Shown here: positions 11,636 through 23,670 of the stretch, piece after piece
Position numbering within the stretch: position 1 is the stretch's first letter
How the letters are laid out: each line of letters begins with the position of its first letter
Source: Gammaproteobacteria bacterium
Lineage (GTDB): Bacteria; Pseudomonadota; Gammaproteobacteria; JAADHQ01
Assembly: GCA_011052215.1 (NCBI GenBank)
Contig: DRJK01000009.1
Coordinates: 1-32,341, forward strand
Length of the DNA: 32,341 nt
Direction of reading: 5' to 3'
Made by a program: the position numbers and the translations under genes
Notes under the pieces: model-generated
Told to the model about the DNA's origin: nothing
The model's database searches: none
Seen by the model: the letters and a program-made list of their open reading frames with translations, nothing else

Positions 11636-12661
11636 ATGGCAAAAGTAACAATGCGCCAGATGCTTGAAGCAGGCGTGCATTTTGGTCACCAGACCCGTTA
11701 TTGGAACCCGAAAATGGCACCATTCATTTTCGGGGAAAGAAGCAAGATTCATATCATCAATCTTGAAAAAACCCTTCCTCTTTATAATGAAGCGACTAAT
11801 TTTATAAGCAGTCTTGCTGCGAAACGTGGCAAGATCATGTTTGTTGCCACCAAACGTTCTGCCCGCAATGCGATAGCTGAAGAGGCGGAGCGTGCAGGCA
11901 TGCCTTTCGTTAACCATCGATGGCTGGGTGGAATGCTGACCAATTTCAAAACAGTCAAACAGTCGATAAAAAGACTGAAAGACCTGGAATCAATGGATGC
12001 TACCGGTGGGTTTGAACGTTTGAACAAGAAAGAAGCCCTGATGCGTACCCGTGAAATGGAGAAACTCAATAAAAGCCTGGGTGGTATCAAGGACATGAAG
12101 GGGCTGCCAGACGCACTTTTTATTATCGACGTGGACCATGAAAAAATCGCAGTGCAGGAAGCAGTAAAGCTGAATATACCCATCATTGCTGTCGTTGATA
12201 GTAACAGTGCACCCGATTCGATTGATTATATTATCCCGGGTAATGATGATTCCATCCGCGCCATTCAACTTTATACACATGGCATTGCCGAGGCTATTCT
12301 GGAAGGCAAGGCAACTGCTTCACAGGTTTCAGATAGTAAAGATGATTTCATTGAAATGGATGAAGAAGGCAAATCAAAAAAACCTGCCAGGAAGGCCCCC
12401 GCCAAGAAAGTCGCGGTAAAGAAAAAAGCCGCACCAAAAGTAGCAGAGAAAAAAGCGGATGCTGAAGAATCGGATACTGAAAAAGAAGTAAATGTGGCCG
12501 AAGAGGGTGATGAAGCCAGGAAGCCTGCCGTAAAGAAAGTAGCAACCAAAAAGACCGCAGTAAAAAAGACCACGACAAAAAAAACGGCGACCAGGAAGGC
12601 TGCTGTCAAGAAAGCAACCACCAAAAAGTCAACTGCAAAAAAAGTCAAGACCGAAGAGTAA
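11636..12661 (+). CDS. rpsB: 30S ribosomal protein S2 with lysine/alanine-rich C-terminal extension
   Basis: Starts [33 protein letters not shown] after a CTGGAG Shine-Dalgarno. The supplied ORF start at 11567 is too far upstream. Confidence 0.95.
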   Translation: MAKVTMRQMLEAGVHFGHQTRYWNPKMAPFIFGERSKIHIINLEKTLPLYNEATNFISSLAAKRGKIMFVATKRSARNAIAEEAERAGMPFVNHRWLGGMLTNFKTVKQSIKRLKDLESMDATGGFERLNKKEALMRTREMEKLNKSLGGIKDMKGLPDALFIIDVDHEKIAVQEAVKLNIPIIAVVDSNSAPDSIDYIIPGNDDSIRAIQLYTHGIAEAILEGKATASQVSDSKDDFIEMDEEGKSKKPARKAPAKKVAVKKKAAPKVAEKKADAEESDTEKEVNVAEEGDEARKPAVKKVATKKTAVKKTTTKKTATRKAAVKKATTKKSTAKKVKTEE

Positions 12662-12731
12662 CCTGATGCATTGTGGCTTTATTGTTTATTGAATCGGTTG
12701 CTTGAACAGATATTTATAGAGGAAATTAATT

Positions 12732-13607
12732 ATGGCTATTACAGCGGCACTGGTTAAGGAATTACGTGAGCGTACCGGTGCAGGTATGATGGAATGCAAA
12801 AAGGCGTTGGTAGAAACCGATGGTGATATTGATAGTGCGATAGAAGCAATGCGCAAGTCAGGTCTTGCAAAGGCCGATAAAAAGTCAGGTCGCGTGGCAG
12901 CAGAAGGCATAATCAGTATTCATGTGTCTGACGACAAGAAGCTCGCGTTAATGGTGGAAATCAACAGTGAAACTGATTTCGTAGTCAAGGGTGATGATTT
13001 TAAGGGATTTGTTACCACAGTTATGAATTGTGCAGTACAGGAAAACCCGGATGATATCGAAGGACTGTTATCTGCAAAAACCGACAGCGGTGATACGGTG
13101 CAAGAGACATGCAAAGCGCTGGTGGCCAGGATTGGTGAAAAAGTACAGGTGCGCCGGTTTGCCAGGATTGCCGGGGAAAATGAGGTGACAACCTATTTGC
13201 ATGGTTCGCGTATCGGTGTTCTGGTTGAGCTCAAGGGTGGGGATAAAAGTCTGGGTAAGGATCTTGCTATGCATATAGCAGCCAGTCGACCTGTCTGTGT
13301 CAAGGCAGAGGATGTGCCGGCCGGAGTACTGGACAAGGAAAAAGAAATTTTCTCTGCGCAAGCCCGGGAAAGTGGTAAGCCTGATAATATTATTGAAAAG
13401 ATGGTAGAAGGCCGTCTCCGTAAATATTTATCTGAAATTACCTTGCTGGGACAGCCTTTCGTGAAAGCCCCGGATATGACAATTGAAAAACTGCTGACAG
13501 GAAAAGGTGCCGAGGTTATCAGTTTTATACGCATGGAAGTAGGTGAAGGCATAGAGAAAAAGACTGAAAACTTTGCTGATGAAGTAATGGCGCAAGTTAA
13601 AGGCTAA
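12732..13607 (+). CDS. tsf: Elongation factor Ts
   Basis: [44 protein letters not shown]... Confidence 0.97.
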   Translation: MAITAALVKELRERTGAGMMECKKALVETDGDIDSAIEAMRKSGLAKADKKSGRVAAEGIISIHVSDDKKLALMVEINSETDFVVKGDDFKGFVTTVMNCAVQENPDDIEGLLSAKTDSGDTVQETCKALVARIGEKVQVRRFARIAGENEVTTYLHGSRIGVLVELKGGDKSLGKDLAMHIAASRPVCVKAEDVPAGVLDKEKEIFSAQARESGKPDNIIEKMVEGRLRKYLSEITLLGQPFVKAPDMTIEKLLTGKGAEVISFIRMEVGEGIEKKTENFADEVMAQVKG

Positions 13608-13616
13608 CGACCTTTT

Positions 13617-13662
13617 CCGGATGTTATCCGGGCATTCTGATGTTTCATCGTGATGAAATGCC
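13617..13662 (+). other. Tandem hairpins in the tsf-pyrH intergenic region
   Basis: CCGGAT-gtt-ATCCGG (13617-13631), then a second potential stem, GGCATT (13631-13636) with AATGCC (13657-13662), containing TTTCAT-cgtg-ATGAAA. No clear T-run. Confidence 0.45.
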
Positions 13663-13688
13663 AGCGCCCACTGTCATAGTTCTGATAA

Positions 13689-14435
<747 letters not shown>

Positions 14436-14438
14436 GTC

Positions 14439-14996
14439 ATGATAGAAGATATTAAAAAAGATGCTTCCATCCGAATGGGCAAAAGTGTGGAATCCTTTAA
14501 TAATGAACTGGCCAAGATACGCACAGGAAGGGCGCATGTCAGCCTTCTGGATCAGGTCACGGTCGATTATTATGGAAGTATGGTTCCTATAAGTCAGGTT
14601 GGAAATGTGATTGCCGAGGATGCGCGCACCATACTGGTAACACCCTGGGAAAAAGATATGGTCAAGGCCGTTGAAAAGGCCATCATGACATCAGATCTCG
14701 GACTTAATCCTGCTACAGCGGGGGTTGCTATTCGTGTTCCTATGCCACCACTAACAGAAGAGCGAAGGCGTGAGCTTGTCAAGGTCGTCAAGCATGAGGC
14801 AGAGAATGCCAAGGTTGCTGTGCGAAATATCCGCAGGGATGCCAACGGCGACTTAAAAGACCTGCTTAAGGAAAAAGAGATTTCTGAAGATGACGAAAGG
14901 AAGGGTCAGGATGGAATTCAGAAACTGACAGACAAGCACATTGTGGATATAGATAAACTTCTGGCAGTCAAGGAAGCAGAGTTAATGGAAATTTGA
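14439..14996 (+). CDS. frr: Ribosome recycling factor
   Basis: 185 aa; [25 protein letters not shown]...[20 protein letters not shown]. Confidence 0.97.
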   Translation: MIEDIKKDASIRMGKSVESFNNELAKIRTGRAHVSLLDQVTVDYYGSMVPISQVGNVIAEDARTILVTPWEKDMVKAVEKAIMTSDLGLNPATAGVAIRVPMPPLTEERRRELVKVVKHEAENAKVAVRNIRRDANGDLKDLLKEKEISEDDERKGQDGIQKLTDKHIVDIDKLLAVKEAELMEI

Positions 14997-15087
14997 TCCA
15001 GTGATATTTGTTTTTTATTAATGATAAAAAATATTTTCATAAGTCTTTTAATTTTTGAATTTTATCGTATTCCGGAAGGAATGTCTG

Positions 15088-15822
15088 ATGAGTGATTTGC
15101 CAAGTCATGTTGCCATTATTATGGATGGAAATGGTCGATGGGCAAAAAAGCGTTTTCTTCCAAGGAACTTCGGACACAAGGCCGGGGTCAAGACAACCCG
15201 GAATATCATCGAGGCCTGTTCAGACCTTGGTATCAAGGCACTAACCCTGTTTGCATTCAGTAGCGAAAACTGGAACCGCCCCAAAAAAGAGGTTGGCCTG
15301 CTGATGGAACTCTTTTTTACATCCATGCAGGCTCAAGTTAAAGGACTGCATGAAAGTAATGTTCGAATGCAGTTTATCGGTGATGTGTCCAGTTTTTCCG
15401 AAAAATTACAGCAACAGATTGCCAGGTCAGTAGCGTTAACCAAAGACAATATCGGTCTGGAACTTCGTATAGCAGTTAATTATGGTGGTAGATGGGATAT
15501 TACCAATGCGGTACGCAGCATTGCCCGCCAGGTAACCGCTGGTGAGATTGATCAGGAAGATATCAGCGACGAACTGGTATCCCGGATGGTATCACTATCT
15601 GATTTACCTGCCCCCGATCTGTTCATACGAACAGGTGGTGAACAGCGAATCAGTAATTTTTTACTTTGGCAGCTGGCTTATACAGAACTTTATTTTTCAG
15701 ATACCTTGTGGCCTGACTTTGATGAATCTGAACTGGAGCTGGCCTTCAAGGCCTTCTCATCCCGGCAGCGGCGCTTTGGCTGTACTGGTGAGCAGGTGGA
15801 AGGAACAAAGGAAGATGCTTAA
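15088..15822 (+). CDS. uppS: Undecaprenyl diphosphate synthase
   Basis: HVAIIMDGNGRWAKKR, FSSENWNRP, FIRTGGEQRISNFLLWQLAYTELYF. Start moved to MSDLPSH (15088). Confidence 0.96.
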   Translation: MSDLPSHVAIIMDGNGRWAKKRFLPRNFGHKAGVKTTRNIIEACSDLGIKALTLFAFSSENWNRPKKEVGLLMELFFTSMQAQVKGLHESNVRMQFIGDVSSFSEKLQQQIARSVALTKDNIGLELRIAVNYGGRWDITNAVRSIARQVTAGEIDQEDISDELVSRMVSLSDLPAPDLFIRTGGEQRISNFLLWQLAYTELYFSDTLWPDFDESELELAFKAFSSRQRRFGCTGEQVEGTKEDA

Positions 15823-16639
15823 GCAAAGGCTGTTAACGGCCTTTATTCTGGTTCCTCTTGTGGTTGGCGGGATATTGTATCTACCTGAAATGGCCATTGC
15901 TGTTATCTTTGGGGTGTTACTGTTACAGGGTGCGTGGGAGTGGTCCCGGCTAACGGGCCTCGAACAATTTTTTCCTCGAATTATTTATGTTATAGCAATA
16001 GCATTCACGTTCCTGTATTTATGGCCAGGTACAGACGACAGATTATTAATGCTGTCCAATGGTTATCTTGCATTGGCATGGTGGCTGGGCGCTTTTTTTT
16101 GGATATTTATACCCGGACTATTTAAAAAAAAATCGGTAATAAATATGAGTATCAAGCTTGCTTGTGGTGCGCTTGTACTGGTCCCTGCCTGGTATGCCCT
16201 GGTTAGTATTCATTCAATAACTGGAAATGGGCCGTTATGGTTGCTTTATGCCATTGTATTGGTCTGGATCGCTGACAGTGGTGCCTACTTTGCCGGTAAG
16301 CAGTGGGGTCGTCACAAGCTTGCACCGAATGTCAGCCCCGGAAAAACATGGGAGGGTGTACTCGGTGCTTTTATTCTGGTTGCTGTTTATTGTGCTTTAG
16401 TTACGGCCTGGTTGCCGGCCAAACCCGGCAGACTTTCCGCTTTGATGATAATCAGTCTGGCACTGGTTCCAGTATCTGTAATCGGTGATTTGCTTGAAAG
16501 TCTGATGAAAAGACAGGCCGGGGTCAAGGATAGTGGCAATCTGTTACCGGGCCATGGTGGCGTGCTTGACAGAATTGATGGCCTGGTGGCGGTTCTTCCA
16601 CTGTTTATGTGGTCTGCAATACAGGTAGAACTGTTTTGA
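15815..16639 (+). CDS. cdsA: Phosphatidate cytidylyltransferase
   Basis: [19 protein letters not shown] start overlapping uppS; C-terminal signature [37 protein letters not shown]. Confidence 0.95.
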   Translation: MLKQRLLTAFILVPLVVGGILYLPEMAIAVIFGVLLLQGAWEWSRLTGLEQFFPRIIYVIAIAFTFLYLWPGTDDRLLMLSNGYLALAWWLGAFFWIFIPGLFKKKSVINMSIKLACGALVLVPAWYALVSIHSITGNGPLWLLYAIVLVWIADSGAYFAGKQWGRHKLAPNVSPGKTWEGVLGAFILVAVYCALVTAWLPAKPGRLSALMIISLALVPVSVIGDLLESLMKRQAGVKDSGNLLPGHGGVLDRIDGLVAVLPLFMWSAIQVELF

Positions 16640-17817
16640 TTGGTATTACAATATTAGGCGCAACCGGTAGCATTGGTGTCAGCACGCTTGATGTAATCTC
16701 CCGTAATCGGCAACGATACCGTGTTGTTGCCTTGACGGCAAACCGGGATGCGGAGCGTCTGTTCGAGCAATGTATGGTGTTCAGGCCTGATTTTGCAGTA
16801 CTGATTGATGAAAATTCGGCAAAAAGATTTTCAGAATTAGTTAAGGATTCCGATCTCAAGACCCGGCTGTTAACAGGCCCCGAAAGTCTCGAGGAAGTTG
16901 CGTCACTCGATGAAGTGGATTATGTGATGGCGGCTATCGTCGGAGCAGCGGGATTATTGTCAGTGCTTGCAGCAGCACGTTCCGGCAAAAGAATATTGCT
17001 TGCTAACAAGGAAGCACTGGTTATGTCAGGAAAGATTTTTCTGGAGGAGGTCAGAAAAAATAATGCAGTACTACTCCCCATCGACAGTGAGCATAATGCT
17101 ATTTTTCAATGTATGCCAGCCAACTTCAGTGATGGACTTGAAAAAACAGGCGTGACTAAAATACTGTTGACTGCATCGGGTGGCCCCTTCAGGGAGACAC
17201 CAATCGACCAGCTCAATGATGTGACTCCGGAACAGGCCTGTGCCCACCCTAACTGGGATATGGGTCGAAAGATTTCGGTAGATTCAGCCACCATGATGAA
17301 CAAGGGTCTGGAAGTGATAGAGGCATGCTGGCTATTTAATACCCATGTCGATATGATTCAGGTTGTATTGCATCCGCAAAGTGTTATCCATTCGATGGTG
17401 CAGTATTCAGATGGATCCGTTCTGGCACAACTGGGTAACCCTGATATGCGCACCCCGATTGCCCATTCGATGGCATGGCCGGAAAGAATGAATTCCGGTG
17501 TTGAACCACTGAATATACTTGAAATTGCCAGACTTGATTTTACCGAGCCTGACTTCAAACGTTTTCCATGCCTGCGACTGGCATACCAGGCGATGACCCG
17601 GGGTGGTACAGCCCCTGCTATACTTAACGCCGCAAATGAGATAGCGGTTGAGTCTTTTTTAGGGGATGAACTTCCGTTTATGAAAATTGCTGAAGTAATA
17701 GATGACACCCTGAATAGTATCGAATCACTTGAATGTGATAGCCTGGAAACCATCCTTGATGCAGACAGACTTGCCAGGGAGAAGGCGCGTCAGCATATTT
17801 TATCTGCAACACACTGA
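16636..17817 (+). CDS. dxr: 1-deoxy-D-xylulose 5-phosphate reductoisomerase (TTG start)
   Basis: (M)[23 protein letters not shown]; in-frame TTG at 16636 overlaps the cdsA TGA as TTGA. Confidence 0.94.
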   Translation: MIGITILGATGSIGVSTLDVISRNRQRYRVVALTANRDAERLFEQCMVFRPDFAVLIDENSAKRFSELVKDSDLKTRLLTGPESLEEVASLDEVDYVMAAIVGAAGLLSVLAAARSGKRILLANKEALVMSGKIFLEEVRKNNAVLLPIDSEHNAIFQCMPANFSDGLEKTGVTKILLTASGGPFRETPIDQLNDVTPEQACAHPNWDMGRKISVDSATMMNKGLEVIEACWLFNTHVDMIQVVLHPQSVIHSMVQYSDGSVLAQLGNPDMRTPIAHSMAWPERMNSGVEPLNILEIARLDFTEPDFKRFPCLRLAYQAMTRGGTAPAILNAANEIAVESFLGDELPFMKIAEVIDDTLNSIESLECDSLETILDADRLAREKARQHILSATH

Positions 17818-17832
17818 ATGTAAATTATAATC

Positions 17833-19185
17833 ATGCTTGATGTTCTTATATATCCCGTTTCATTCATTGCCGCGCTGGGTATACTTATTACTGTCCATGA
17901 ATTTGGCCATTTCTGGGTGGCGAGAATAATGGGCGTTAAGGTTCTTCGTTTCTCAATCGGTTTTGGCAAGCCTCTTTTACAGCGTACTTCGAAAGTAGAT
18001 GGAACAGAATATGTACTTGCCGCCATTCCCCTTGGCGGCTATGTCAAAATGCTTGACGAGCGTGAGGCCAAAGTGGCAGAAAAAGACAGGCCATTTGCAT
18101 TTAATAACCAGAATGTCTGGAAAAGATTTGCCATTGTTGTAGCTGGCCCGGTTTTTAATTTTATTTTTGCAATCATAGCTTTCTGGCTAATGTACTTGCC
18201 AGGTACGCATGACCTGAAGGCACTTGTTGGTGAAGTCACACCCGGTTCGTATGCCGAACAGGCCGGGTTCAAGCCGGGTGACCAGATACTCAAAATTGAT
18301 GGTGATGAAGCTGTAAGCTGGAGTTCTGTCAGACTGGCATTGCTGGATATTGCCCTCGACAATCGGCAGGCAAAGGTAGTTGTGAAGGACCAATCAGGTG
18401 TTGAACAGTTACGCCGGCTAAGTCTTTCAGGCATTTCAGACCCTGTTGAAATCAAGGATCTGGTCAAGGATATAGGCATTAAACGTTGGCAGCCACCGGC
18501 CGAGTTGGGGGAAGTTATACAAGGTGGGCCGGCAGACAAGGCGGGATTGAGGAAAGGGGACCTGATTCTGAAGGCCGATAATACGGTTATCAATGACTGG
18601 ATTGACTGGTTGAACCTGGTACAGAAAAACCCGGGTCGGTTGATAAAGGTTGTAGTCGACCGGCAAGGTAACAAAGAGACAAAAACGCTGGATATCGGTG
18701 AAATCACCAGAAATGGAAAAATTATCGGTCGTGTCCAGGTGGCATTGCCAAAGAAATACTGGGACAAGCTGGATATAAAAGTAGAATATAGCCTTTTTCA
18801 GGCGCTGAATGCCGGTATCATACGAACCTGGGATATGTCAGTGTTGATGATTCGGGTATTGGGGCGAATAGTCATGGGGGAATCTTCTCTCAAAAATATC
18901 AGTGGCCCGCTGACCATAGCCCAATATGCCGGAAATACAGCCAGTAGTGGCCTTATTCCATTTCTTTACTTCCTGGCCATTGTCAGTATCAGCCTGGGTG
19001 TTCTGAATTTACTACCGATCCCCGTTCTTGATGGAGGCCATCTTTTTTACTATCTGATCGAGATTATTACCGGAAAACAGGTCTCCGAGCAGTTTCAGGC
19101 CGCCGCTCAGCAGTTTGGCATCTTCTTATTAGTAGCATTAATGGGCCTGGCTTTTTATAATGACATCCTGCGATTGTTTGGTTAG
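17833..19185 (+). CDS. rseP: RIP metalloprotease RseP (site-2 protease)
   Basis: HExxH (VHEFGHFWVARI), two PDZ-like segments, LLPIPVLDGGHLFYY. Confidence 0.95.
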   Translation: MLDVLIYPVSFIAALGILITVHEFGHFWVARIMGVKVLRFSIGFGKPLLQRTSKVDGTEYVLAAIPLGGYVKMLDEREAKVAEKDRPFAFNNQNVWKRFAIVVAGPVFNFIFAIIAFWLMYLPGTHDLKALVGEVTPGSYAEQAGFKPGDQILKIDGDEAVSWSSVRLALLDIALDNRQAKVVVKDQSGVEQLRRLSLSGISDPVEIKDLVKDIGIKRWQPPAELGEVIQGGPADKAGLRKGDLILKADNTVINDWIDWLNLVQKNPGRLIKVVVDRQGNKETKTLDIGEITRNGKIIGRVQVALPKKYWDKLDIKVEYSLFQALNAGIIRTWDMSVLMIRVLGRIVMGESSLKNISGPLTIAQYAGNTASSGLIPFLYFLAIVSISLGVLNLLPIPVLDGGHLFYYLIEIITGKQVSEQFQAAAQQFGIFLLVALMGLAFYNDILRLFG

Positions 19186-19245
19186 GCGGGATCGAACGGC
19201 CATTCATTAATAAATATTATAGACACATAAGTAATTATAAAAAAT

Positions 19246-19323
19246 ATGAAAAAATATCAGGAATGTCCACATGTCCAGGCAAAGGATCTGTTTGAGAAAT
19301 CGCGCGATCTGAAGGCGCTGTAA
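19246..19323 (+). CDS. Possible 25-codon leader ORF overlapping the bamA start (TAATG)
   Basis: ATG at 19246 encodes MKKYQECPHVQAKDLFEKSRDLKAL-stop; TAA overlaps the bamA ATG. No strong Shine-Dalgarno. Confidence 0.3.
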   Translation: MKKYQECPHVQAKDLFEKSRDLKAL

Positions 19324-21590
19324 TGAACAGGCTGTCCTCACTTTTTCTGTTATTGGCCATGGTGTGCAATTCTGCCTATGCATTCCAGCCATTCATTATT
19401 AACGATATTCGGGTGGACGGTCTGCAAAGAATTTCAGCCGGAACGGTTTTTTCCTATTTGCCTGTAAAGGTAGGTGAAGAATTCAATTCCAAAAGATCTG
19501 CGCAAGCCATCAAGGCATTATTCAAAACCGGTTTCTTCAAGGATGTTGAATTGGTTCAGGAAGGTAATATTCTTGTCGTCAAGCTTGTTGAGAGGCCCTC
19601 GATATCAAAAATTGACATAAGTGGCAACAAAGATCTCGAAACAGATGAATTGCTTGCAGGGTTAAAAAATATTGGTCTTGCAGAGGGGCGGGTGTTCAAT
19701 CGTTCGCTTCTTGATAAAATTTCACAGGAATTGCGCAGGCAATATTTCAGCAATGGTAAATACGGTGTAAAGATAAAGACATCAGTATCACCACTCGAAA
19801 GAAACAGGGTGGCCGTTTTCCTGAAGATATCCGAGGGAAAGATAGCCAAGATCAGGGAAATAAATATCCTGGGGAACAAGGTTTTCAGCAAGAAGGAACT
19901 GACAAAACTATTGACGTTGAGTACGCCGACAACATTTTCTTTTTATAGCGGTAACGATCAGTATTCCAAACAGAAACTTGCGGCAGACATCGAAACATTA
20001 CGTTCATATTACCTGAACAGGGGTTATCTCAACTTTAAAATTAAATCCACGCAGGTATCAATTTCTGCTGATAAAAAATTTATATATATAACTATCAATA
20101 TAGACGAAGGCAATCAATACAAAATAAAAGAACTGAAGCTTGCCGGTCAGTTGATAGTACCTGATGCCCTGGTCAAGGAATTTACAATAGCACCTGGTCA
20201 GGTGTTCTCACAGAAACGTATTGCCAAAACGATAGAGAAGTTGACCCAACGTCTGGGTGATGAGGGCTACGCCTTTGCCAATATTAATACTGTGCCGAAC
20301 ATCGACAAGAAGACCAAAGAAGTTAGTCTGACTTTTTTTGTTGATCCGGGCAAGCGGGTTTATGTTCGCAGAATAAATATGATCGGTAACATGAAAACAA
20401 GCGATGTTGTTTTGCGCAGGGAAATGCGTCAGATGGAAGGGGGCTGGTTTTCAACTAAAAAAGTTAATCGTTCCAAGGTCAGGCTTGATCGCCTGGGTTA
20501 TTTTGAGTCAGTTAATATAGAAACGCCCGCCGTGCCCGGCTCGCAGGACCAGGTGGATGTCAATTATACGGTCAAGGAAAGGGCTTCCGGCAACCTGCTG
20601 GCCAGCGTCGGCTATTCGCAAACAGGTGGGGTTGTGTTGTCTGGCAGCATCAACCAGGATAACTTCCTGGGTACGGGCAAGAGGATAGGGATCAGTGTCA
20701 ATACCAGCAGCATCAATAAAGGGTTAAGTTTAAGCTATCTAAACCCTTATTATACAATCGATGGTGTGAGTCGCGGTTTCTCCATTTCATCCCGGAAAAC
20801 AGATGCCAGCAGGGCCAATCTGGCATTTTATCTGACAGATACAAACCAGATTTCAACAACTTATGGTATCCCTGTGAATGAGAATGACAGGGTAAGTGCC
20901 TCCCTGACCTTTGACAATACCAAGCTGAAAGCGACACCAACATCATCTAAGGAAGTCATTGATTTTGCAGGTACATTTGATACACTCAAGGTAGGAGTGG
21001 GTTGGTCGCATGACACGCGTAACAAGGCAATATTTGCCACGCGAGGAATAAGTCATAACCTGGCGGCAGAAATAACATTGCCAGGGCTTGATCTGGAATA
21101 CTACAAGATAAGCTATTCACAGAAACGTTATGTCCCGCTAACCGATAAGCTGACGCTTCTCGTGCGTGGGATAGTTGCTTATGGTAACGGATATGGAAAT
21201 ACAACATCGGTACCATTTTATGAGAATTATTTTGCTGGTGGCGTAAGGACGGTACGAGGATACAAGGACTACAGCCTGGGGCCGAAGGATTCCAATGGTC
21301 GGCCTATTGGTGGTGATGTGAAAACAGTTGGTGGAGTGGAGGTTATATTTCCCGTACCTTTTGTAGATGACAGCAGCTCATTCAGGTTAAGTACTTTTTT
21401 TGATGTGGGTAATGTATTTGCCGGTGTTGAAAATTTCGACATTAAGGAATTGAGGGGCTCGCTAGGAGTTTCGGTTCAATGGTTATCTCCTATGGGGCCA
21501 CTGGCTTTTAGTCTGGCCAAGCCAATAAATGATAGACCAAGTGATAACTTACAAGTCTTCCAGTTCTCATTAGGCGGGACTTTTAACTAG
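19323..21590 (+). CDS. bamA: Outer membrane protein assembly factor BamA
   Basis: 755 aa; signal peptide, POTRA repeats, C-terminal beta-barrel (VRGYKDYSLGP, ...FQFSLGGTFN). Confidence 0.96.
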   Translation: MNRLSSLFLLLAMVCNSAYAFQPFIINDIRVDGLQRISAGTVFSYLPVKVGEEFNSKRSAQAIKALFKTGFFKDVELVQEGNILVVKLVERPSISKIDISGNKDLETDELLAGLKNIGLAEGRVFNRSLLDKISQELRRQYFSNGKYGVKIKTSVSPLERNRVAVFLKISEGKIAKIREINILGNKVFSKKELTKLLTLSTPTTFSFYSGNDQYSKQKLAADIETLRSYYLNRGYLNFKIKSTQVSISADKKFIYITINIDEGNQYKIKELKLAGQLIVPDALVKEFTIAPGQVFSQKRIAKTIEKLTQRLGDEGYAFANINTVPNIDKKTKEVSLTFFVDPGKRVYVRRINMIGNMKTSDVVLRREMRQMEGGWFSTKKVNRSKVRLDRLGYFESVNIETPAVPGSQDQVDVNYTVKERASGNLLASVGYSQTGGVVLSGSINQDNFLGTGKRIGISVNTSSINKGLSLSYLNPYYTIDGVSRGFSISSRKTDASRANLAFYLTDTNQISTTYGIPVNENDRVSASLTFDNTKLKATPTSSKEVIDFAGTFDTLKVGVGWSHDTRNKAIFATRGISHNLAAEITLPGLDLEYYKISYSQKRYVPLTDKLTLLVRGIVAYGNGYGNTTSVPFYENYFAGGVRTVRGYKDYSLGPKDSNGRPIGGDVKTVGGVEVIFPVPFVDDSSSFRLSTFFDVGNVFAGVENFDIKELRGSLGVSVQWLSPMGPLAFSLAKPINDRPSDNLQVFQFSLGGTFN

Positions 21591-21608
21591 TATTGAAGAG
21601 TTTGAATT

Positions 21609-22163
21609 ATGATTAGGAAATTATTGATTATTTCAGGTTGTGTAATTGGATCTTTTTTATTGTCGTCTTCTGTGTATGCTCAAGGATCAAAAATGGCTGT
21701 GGTTAATGTAGCCAAGGCACTTGAGGAATCACCGCAGGCCATTGCAGCAAATAAAAGGCTGGAGCTGGAATTTGCCCCAAGGAACAAGGCATTGATTAAC
21801 TTGCGTAAAAAACTTCGCAGATATGAAGATCGTCTTGCTAAACAGGGTATGCAGATGAGTGAGTCACAACTGCGAAAACTGGAACGGAATGTTCGTGATA
21901 CAAAAAGGGAAATTCGACGTGCTCAGGAAGACTACAGGGAAGACCTGAATATCAGGCGGAATGAGGAATTACGAAAACTCCAGAAACGTGTAAAACGCGC
22001 CATCATTAGAGTTGCATCGAAAAATAACTACGACATAGTCGTGGGTGAAGGTGTGCTGTATTCTTCAAAAAAGGTTGATATAACCGATGAAATTCTGAAG
22101 GCACTGTCAGACGAACTAAAAAATGTAAAGTCTGCAAGTCCAAAGGCACCAGCCATAAAATAA
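21609..22163 (+). CDS. skp: OmpH/Skp family periplasmic chaperone
   Basis: 184 aa, signal peptide, charged coiled-coil, position between bamA and lpxD. Confidence 0.9.
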   Translation: MIRKLLIISGCVIGSFLLSSSVYAQGSKMAVVNVAKALEESPQAIAANKRLELEFAPRNKALINLRKKLRRYEDRLAKQGMQMSESQLRKLERNVRDTKREIRRAQEDYREDLNIRRNEELRKLQKRVKRAIIRVASKNNYDIVVGEGVLYSSKKVDITDEILKALSDELKNVKSASPKAPAIK

Positions 22164-22177
22164 ATGGGTAGCAACAG

Positions 22178-23194
22178 TTGGAATATAGTTTGCAAGAACT
22201 CGCCATCGCAGTTGGCGGCAAGTTACACGGCAACGCAGATATCCTGATCGACAGTGTGGCGACTATCCAGCATGCTACTTCAAAAAATATTACCTTCCTC
22301 GCAAACAGAAGCTATTGCAAATACTTGAATAAAACCGGTGCGGGTGCTGTGATTCTGCATGAAAAAGATTTGCCCGCATGCCCCGTTGCAGCAATTGTGG
22401 TGAGTAATCCTTATCTGGCATATGCAAAAATAGTGTCAATGCTGAATCCTGATAAGAAGTCAGAAGGGGGAATCCATCCATCGGCCGTAATAGCGGATTC
22501 TGCCGAGATACATCCTGATGCAAGTATTGCAGCCAATAGCGTTATTGGTTCCGGCGTTAAAATAGCAACGGGTTCAAATATTGGCCCGGGTTGTGTTATC
22601 GAAAAAGACGTGGATATTCAGAAGGGCACAAGGCTGGTTGCAAATGTCACGCTTTGTCATGGTGTGCAGATTGGAAGTAATGTCATACTGCACCCGGGCG
22701 TTGTCATTGGCGCAGATGGTTTTGGAATTGCCAATGATCAGGGAGTCTGGCGCAAGGTTCCGCAACTCGGGTCCGTCATCATCGGCGATGATGTCGAAAT
22801 AGGGGCCAATACAACGGTAGACCGTGGGGCACTTGAAGATACCATATTGGGCAAGGGTGTAAAACTGGATAACCAGATTCAGGTTGGTCATAACGTAACA
22901 ATCGGCGATCATACTGCAATAGCAGGGTGTACGGGGATAGCAGGCAGTACCCATATCGGAAAAGATTGCGCAATCGGTGGTGCAGTATCCATTGTCGGAC
23001 ATCTGGTTATTGCCGACAAGGTTCAGATTACAGCTGCCTCCATGGTTACGCAGAATATCGAGGAAGAGGGACTGTATTCATCCGGAACACCATTGCAGAC
23101 CAATAATAAATGGCATCGAAGTTACATACGCTTCCGTCAACTGGATGAAATGTTAAAGAGAATTCGTAAACTGGAAAAACAACAGGACAATTAG
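22178..23194 (+). CDS. lpxD: UDP-3-O-(3-hydroxyacyl)glucosamine N-acyltransferase (TTG start)
   Basis: Hexapeptide repeats; [16 protein letters not shown]...[34 protein letters not shown]. Confidence 0.95.
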   Translation: MEYSLQELAIAVGGKLHGNADILIDSVATIQHATSKNITFLANRSYCKYLNKTGAGAVILHEKDLPACPVAAIVVSNPYLAYAKIVSMLNPDKKSEGGIHPSAVIADSAEIHPDASIAANSVIGSGVKIATGSNIGPGCVIEKDVDIQKGTRLVANVTLCHGVQIGSNVILHPGVVIGADGFGIANDQGVWRKVPQLGSVIIGDDVEIGANTTVDRGALEDTILGKGVKLDNQIQVGHNVTIGDHTAIAGCTGIAGSTHIGKDCAIGGAVSIVGHLVIADKVQITAASMVTQNIEEEGLYSSGTPLQTNNKWHRSYIRFRQLDEMLKRIRKLEKQQDN

Positions 23195-23211
23195 GTCCGC
23201 AAGGTAAAACT

Positions 23212-23670
23212 ATGTCGTCTGAAAATACCATGGATATACATGAGGTGCTTGAATATCTTCCGCACCGATACCCGTTTTTATTAATTGACCGGGTAATTGA
23301 CTACAAGGAAGGTGAATTTCTCACCGCATACAAGAATATAACTTACAATGAAAATTACTTTACCGGTCATTTCCCGGTACGGCCTGTTATGCCGGGCGTA
23401 TTGATACTGGAGGCACTGGCACAGGCAACGGGAATACTGTCGTTCAAAACCAATAACACAAAACCATCAGACAAATCCTTGTATTACTTTGTCGGAATAG
23501 ACAAGGCACGATTCAAAAGACCTGTAGAGCCTGGTGATCAATTATTTCTGGAAGTTAAATTACTGAAAAGAAAAGGCCCGGTGTGGAAATTTGAAGCAAC
23601 GGCCAGGGTGGGCGGTAATGTTGTGGCATCTGCCGAACTCATGTGTGCAGAGAAGGAAATCGATTCTTGA
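23212..23670 (+). CDS. fabZ: 3-hydroxyacyl-ACP dehydratase FabZ
   Basis: [13 protein letters not shown]...[29 protein letters not shown]. Confidence 0.96.
   Translation: MSSENTMDIHEVLEYLPHRYPFLLIDRVIDYKEGEFLTAYKNITYNENYFTGHFPVRPVMPGVLILEALAQATGILSFKTNNTKPSDKSLYYFVGIDKARFKRPVEPGDQLFLEVKLLKRKGPVWKFEATARVGGNVVASAELMCAEKEIDS

Noticed and set aside
12271-12648. 125-aa minus-strand ORF rich in F/A/V
   Set aside because: Antisense of the Lys/Ala-rich rpsB tail; composition is a by-product of lysine codons.
15542-15814. Long N-terminal extension of the cdsA ORF
   Set aside because: Overlaps uppS out of frame; the genuine cdsA start MLKQRLL is at 15815.
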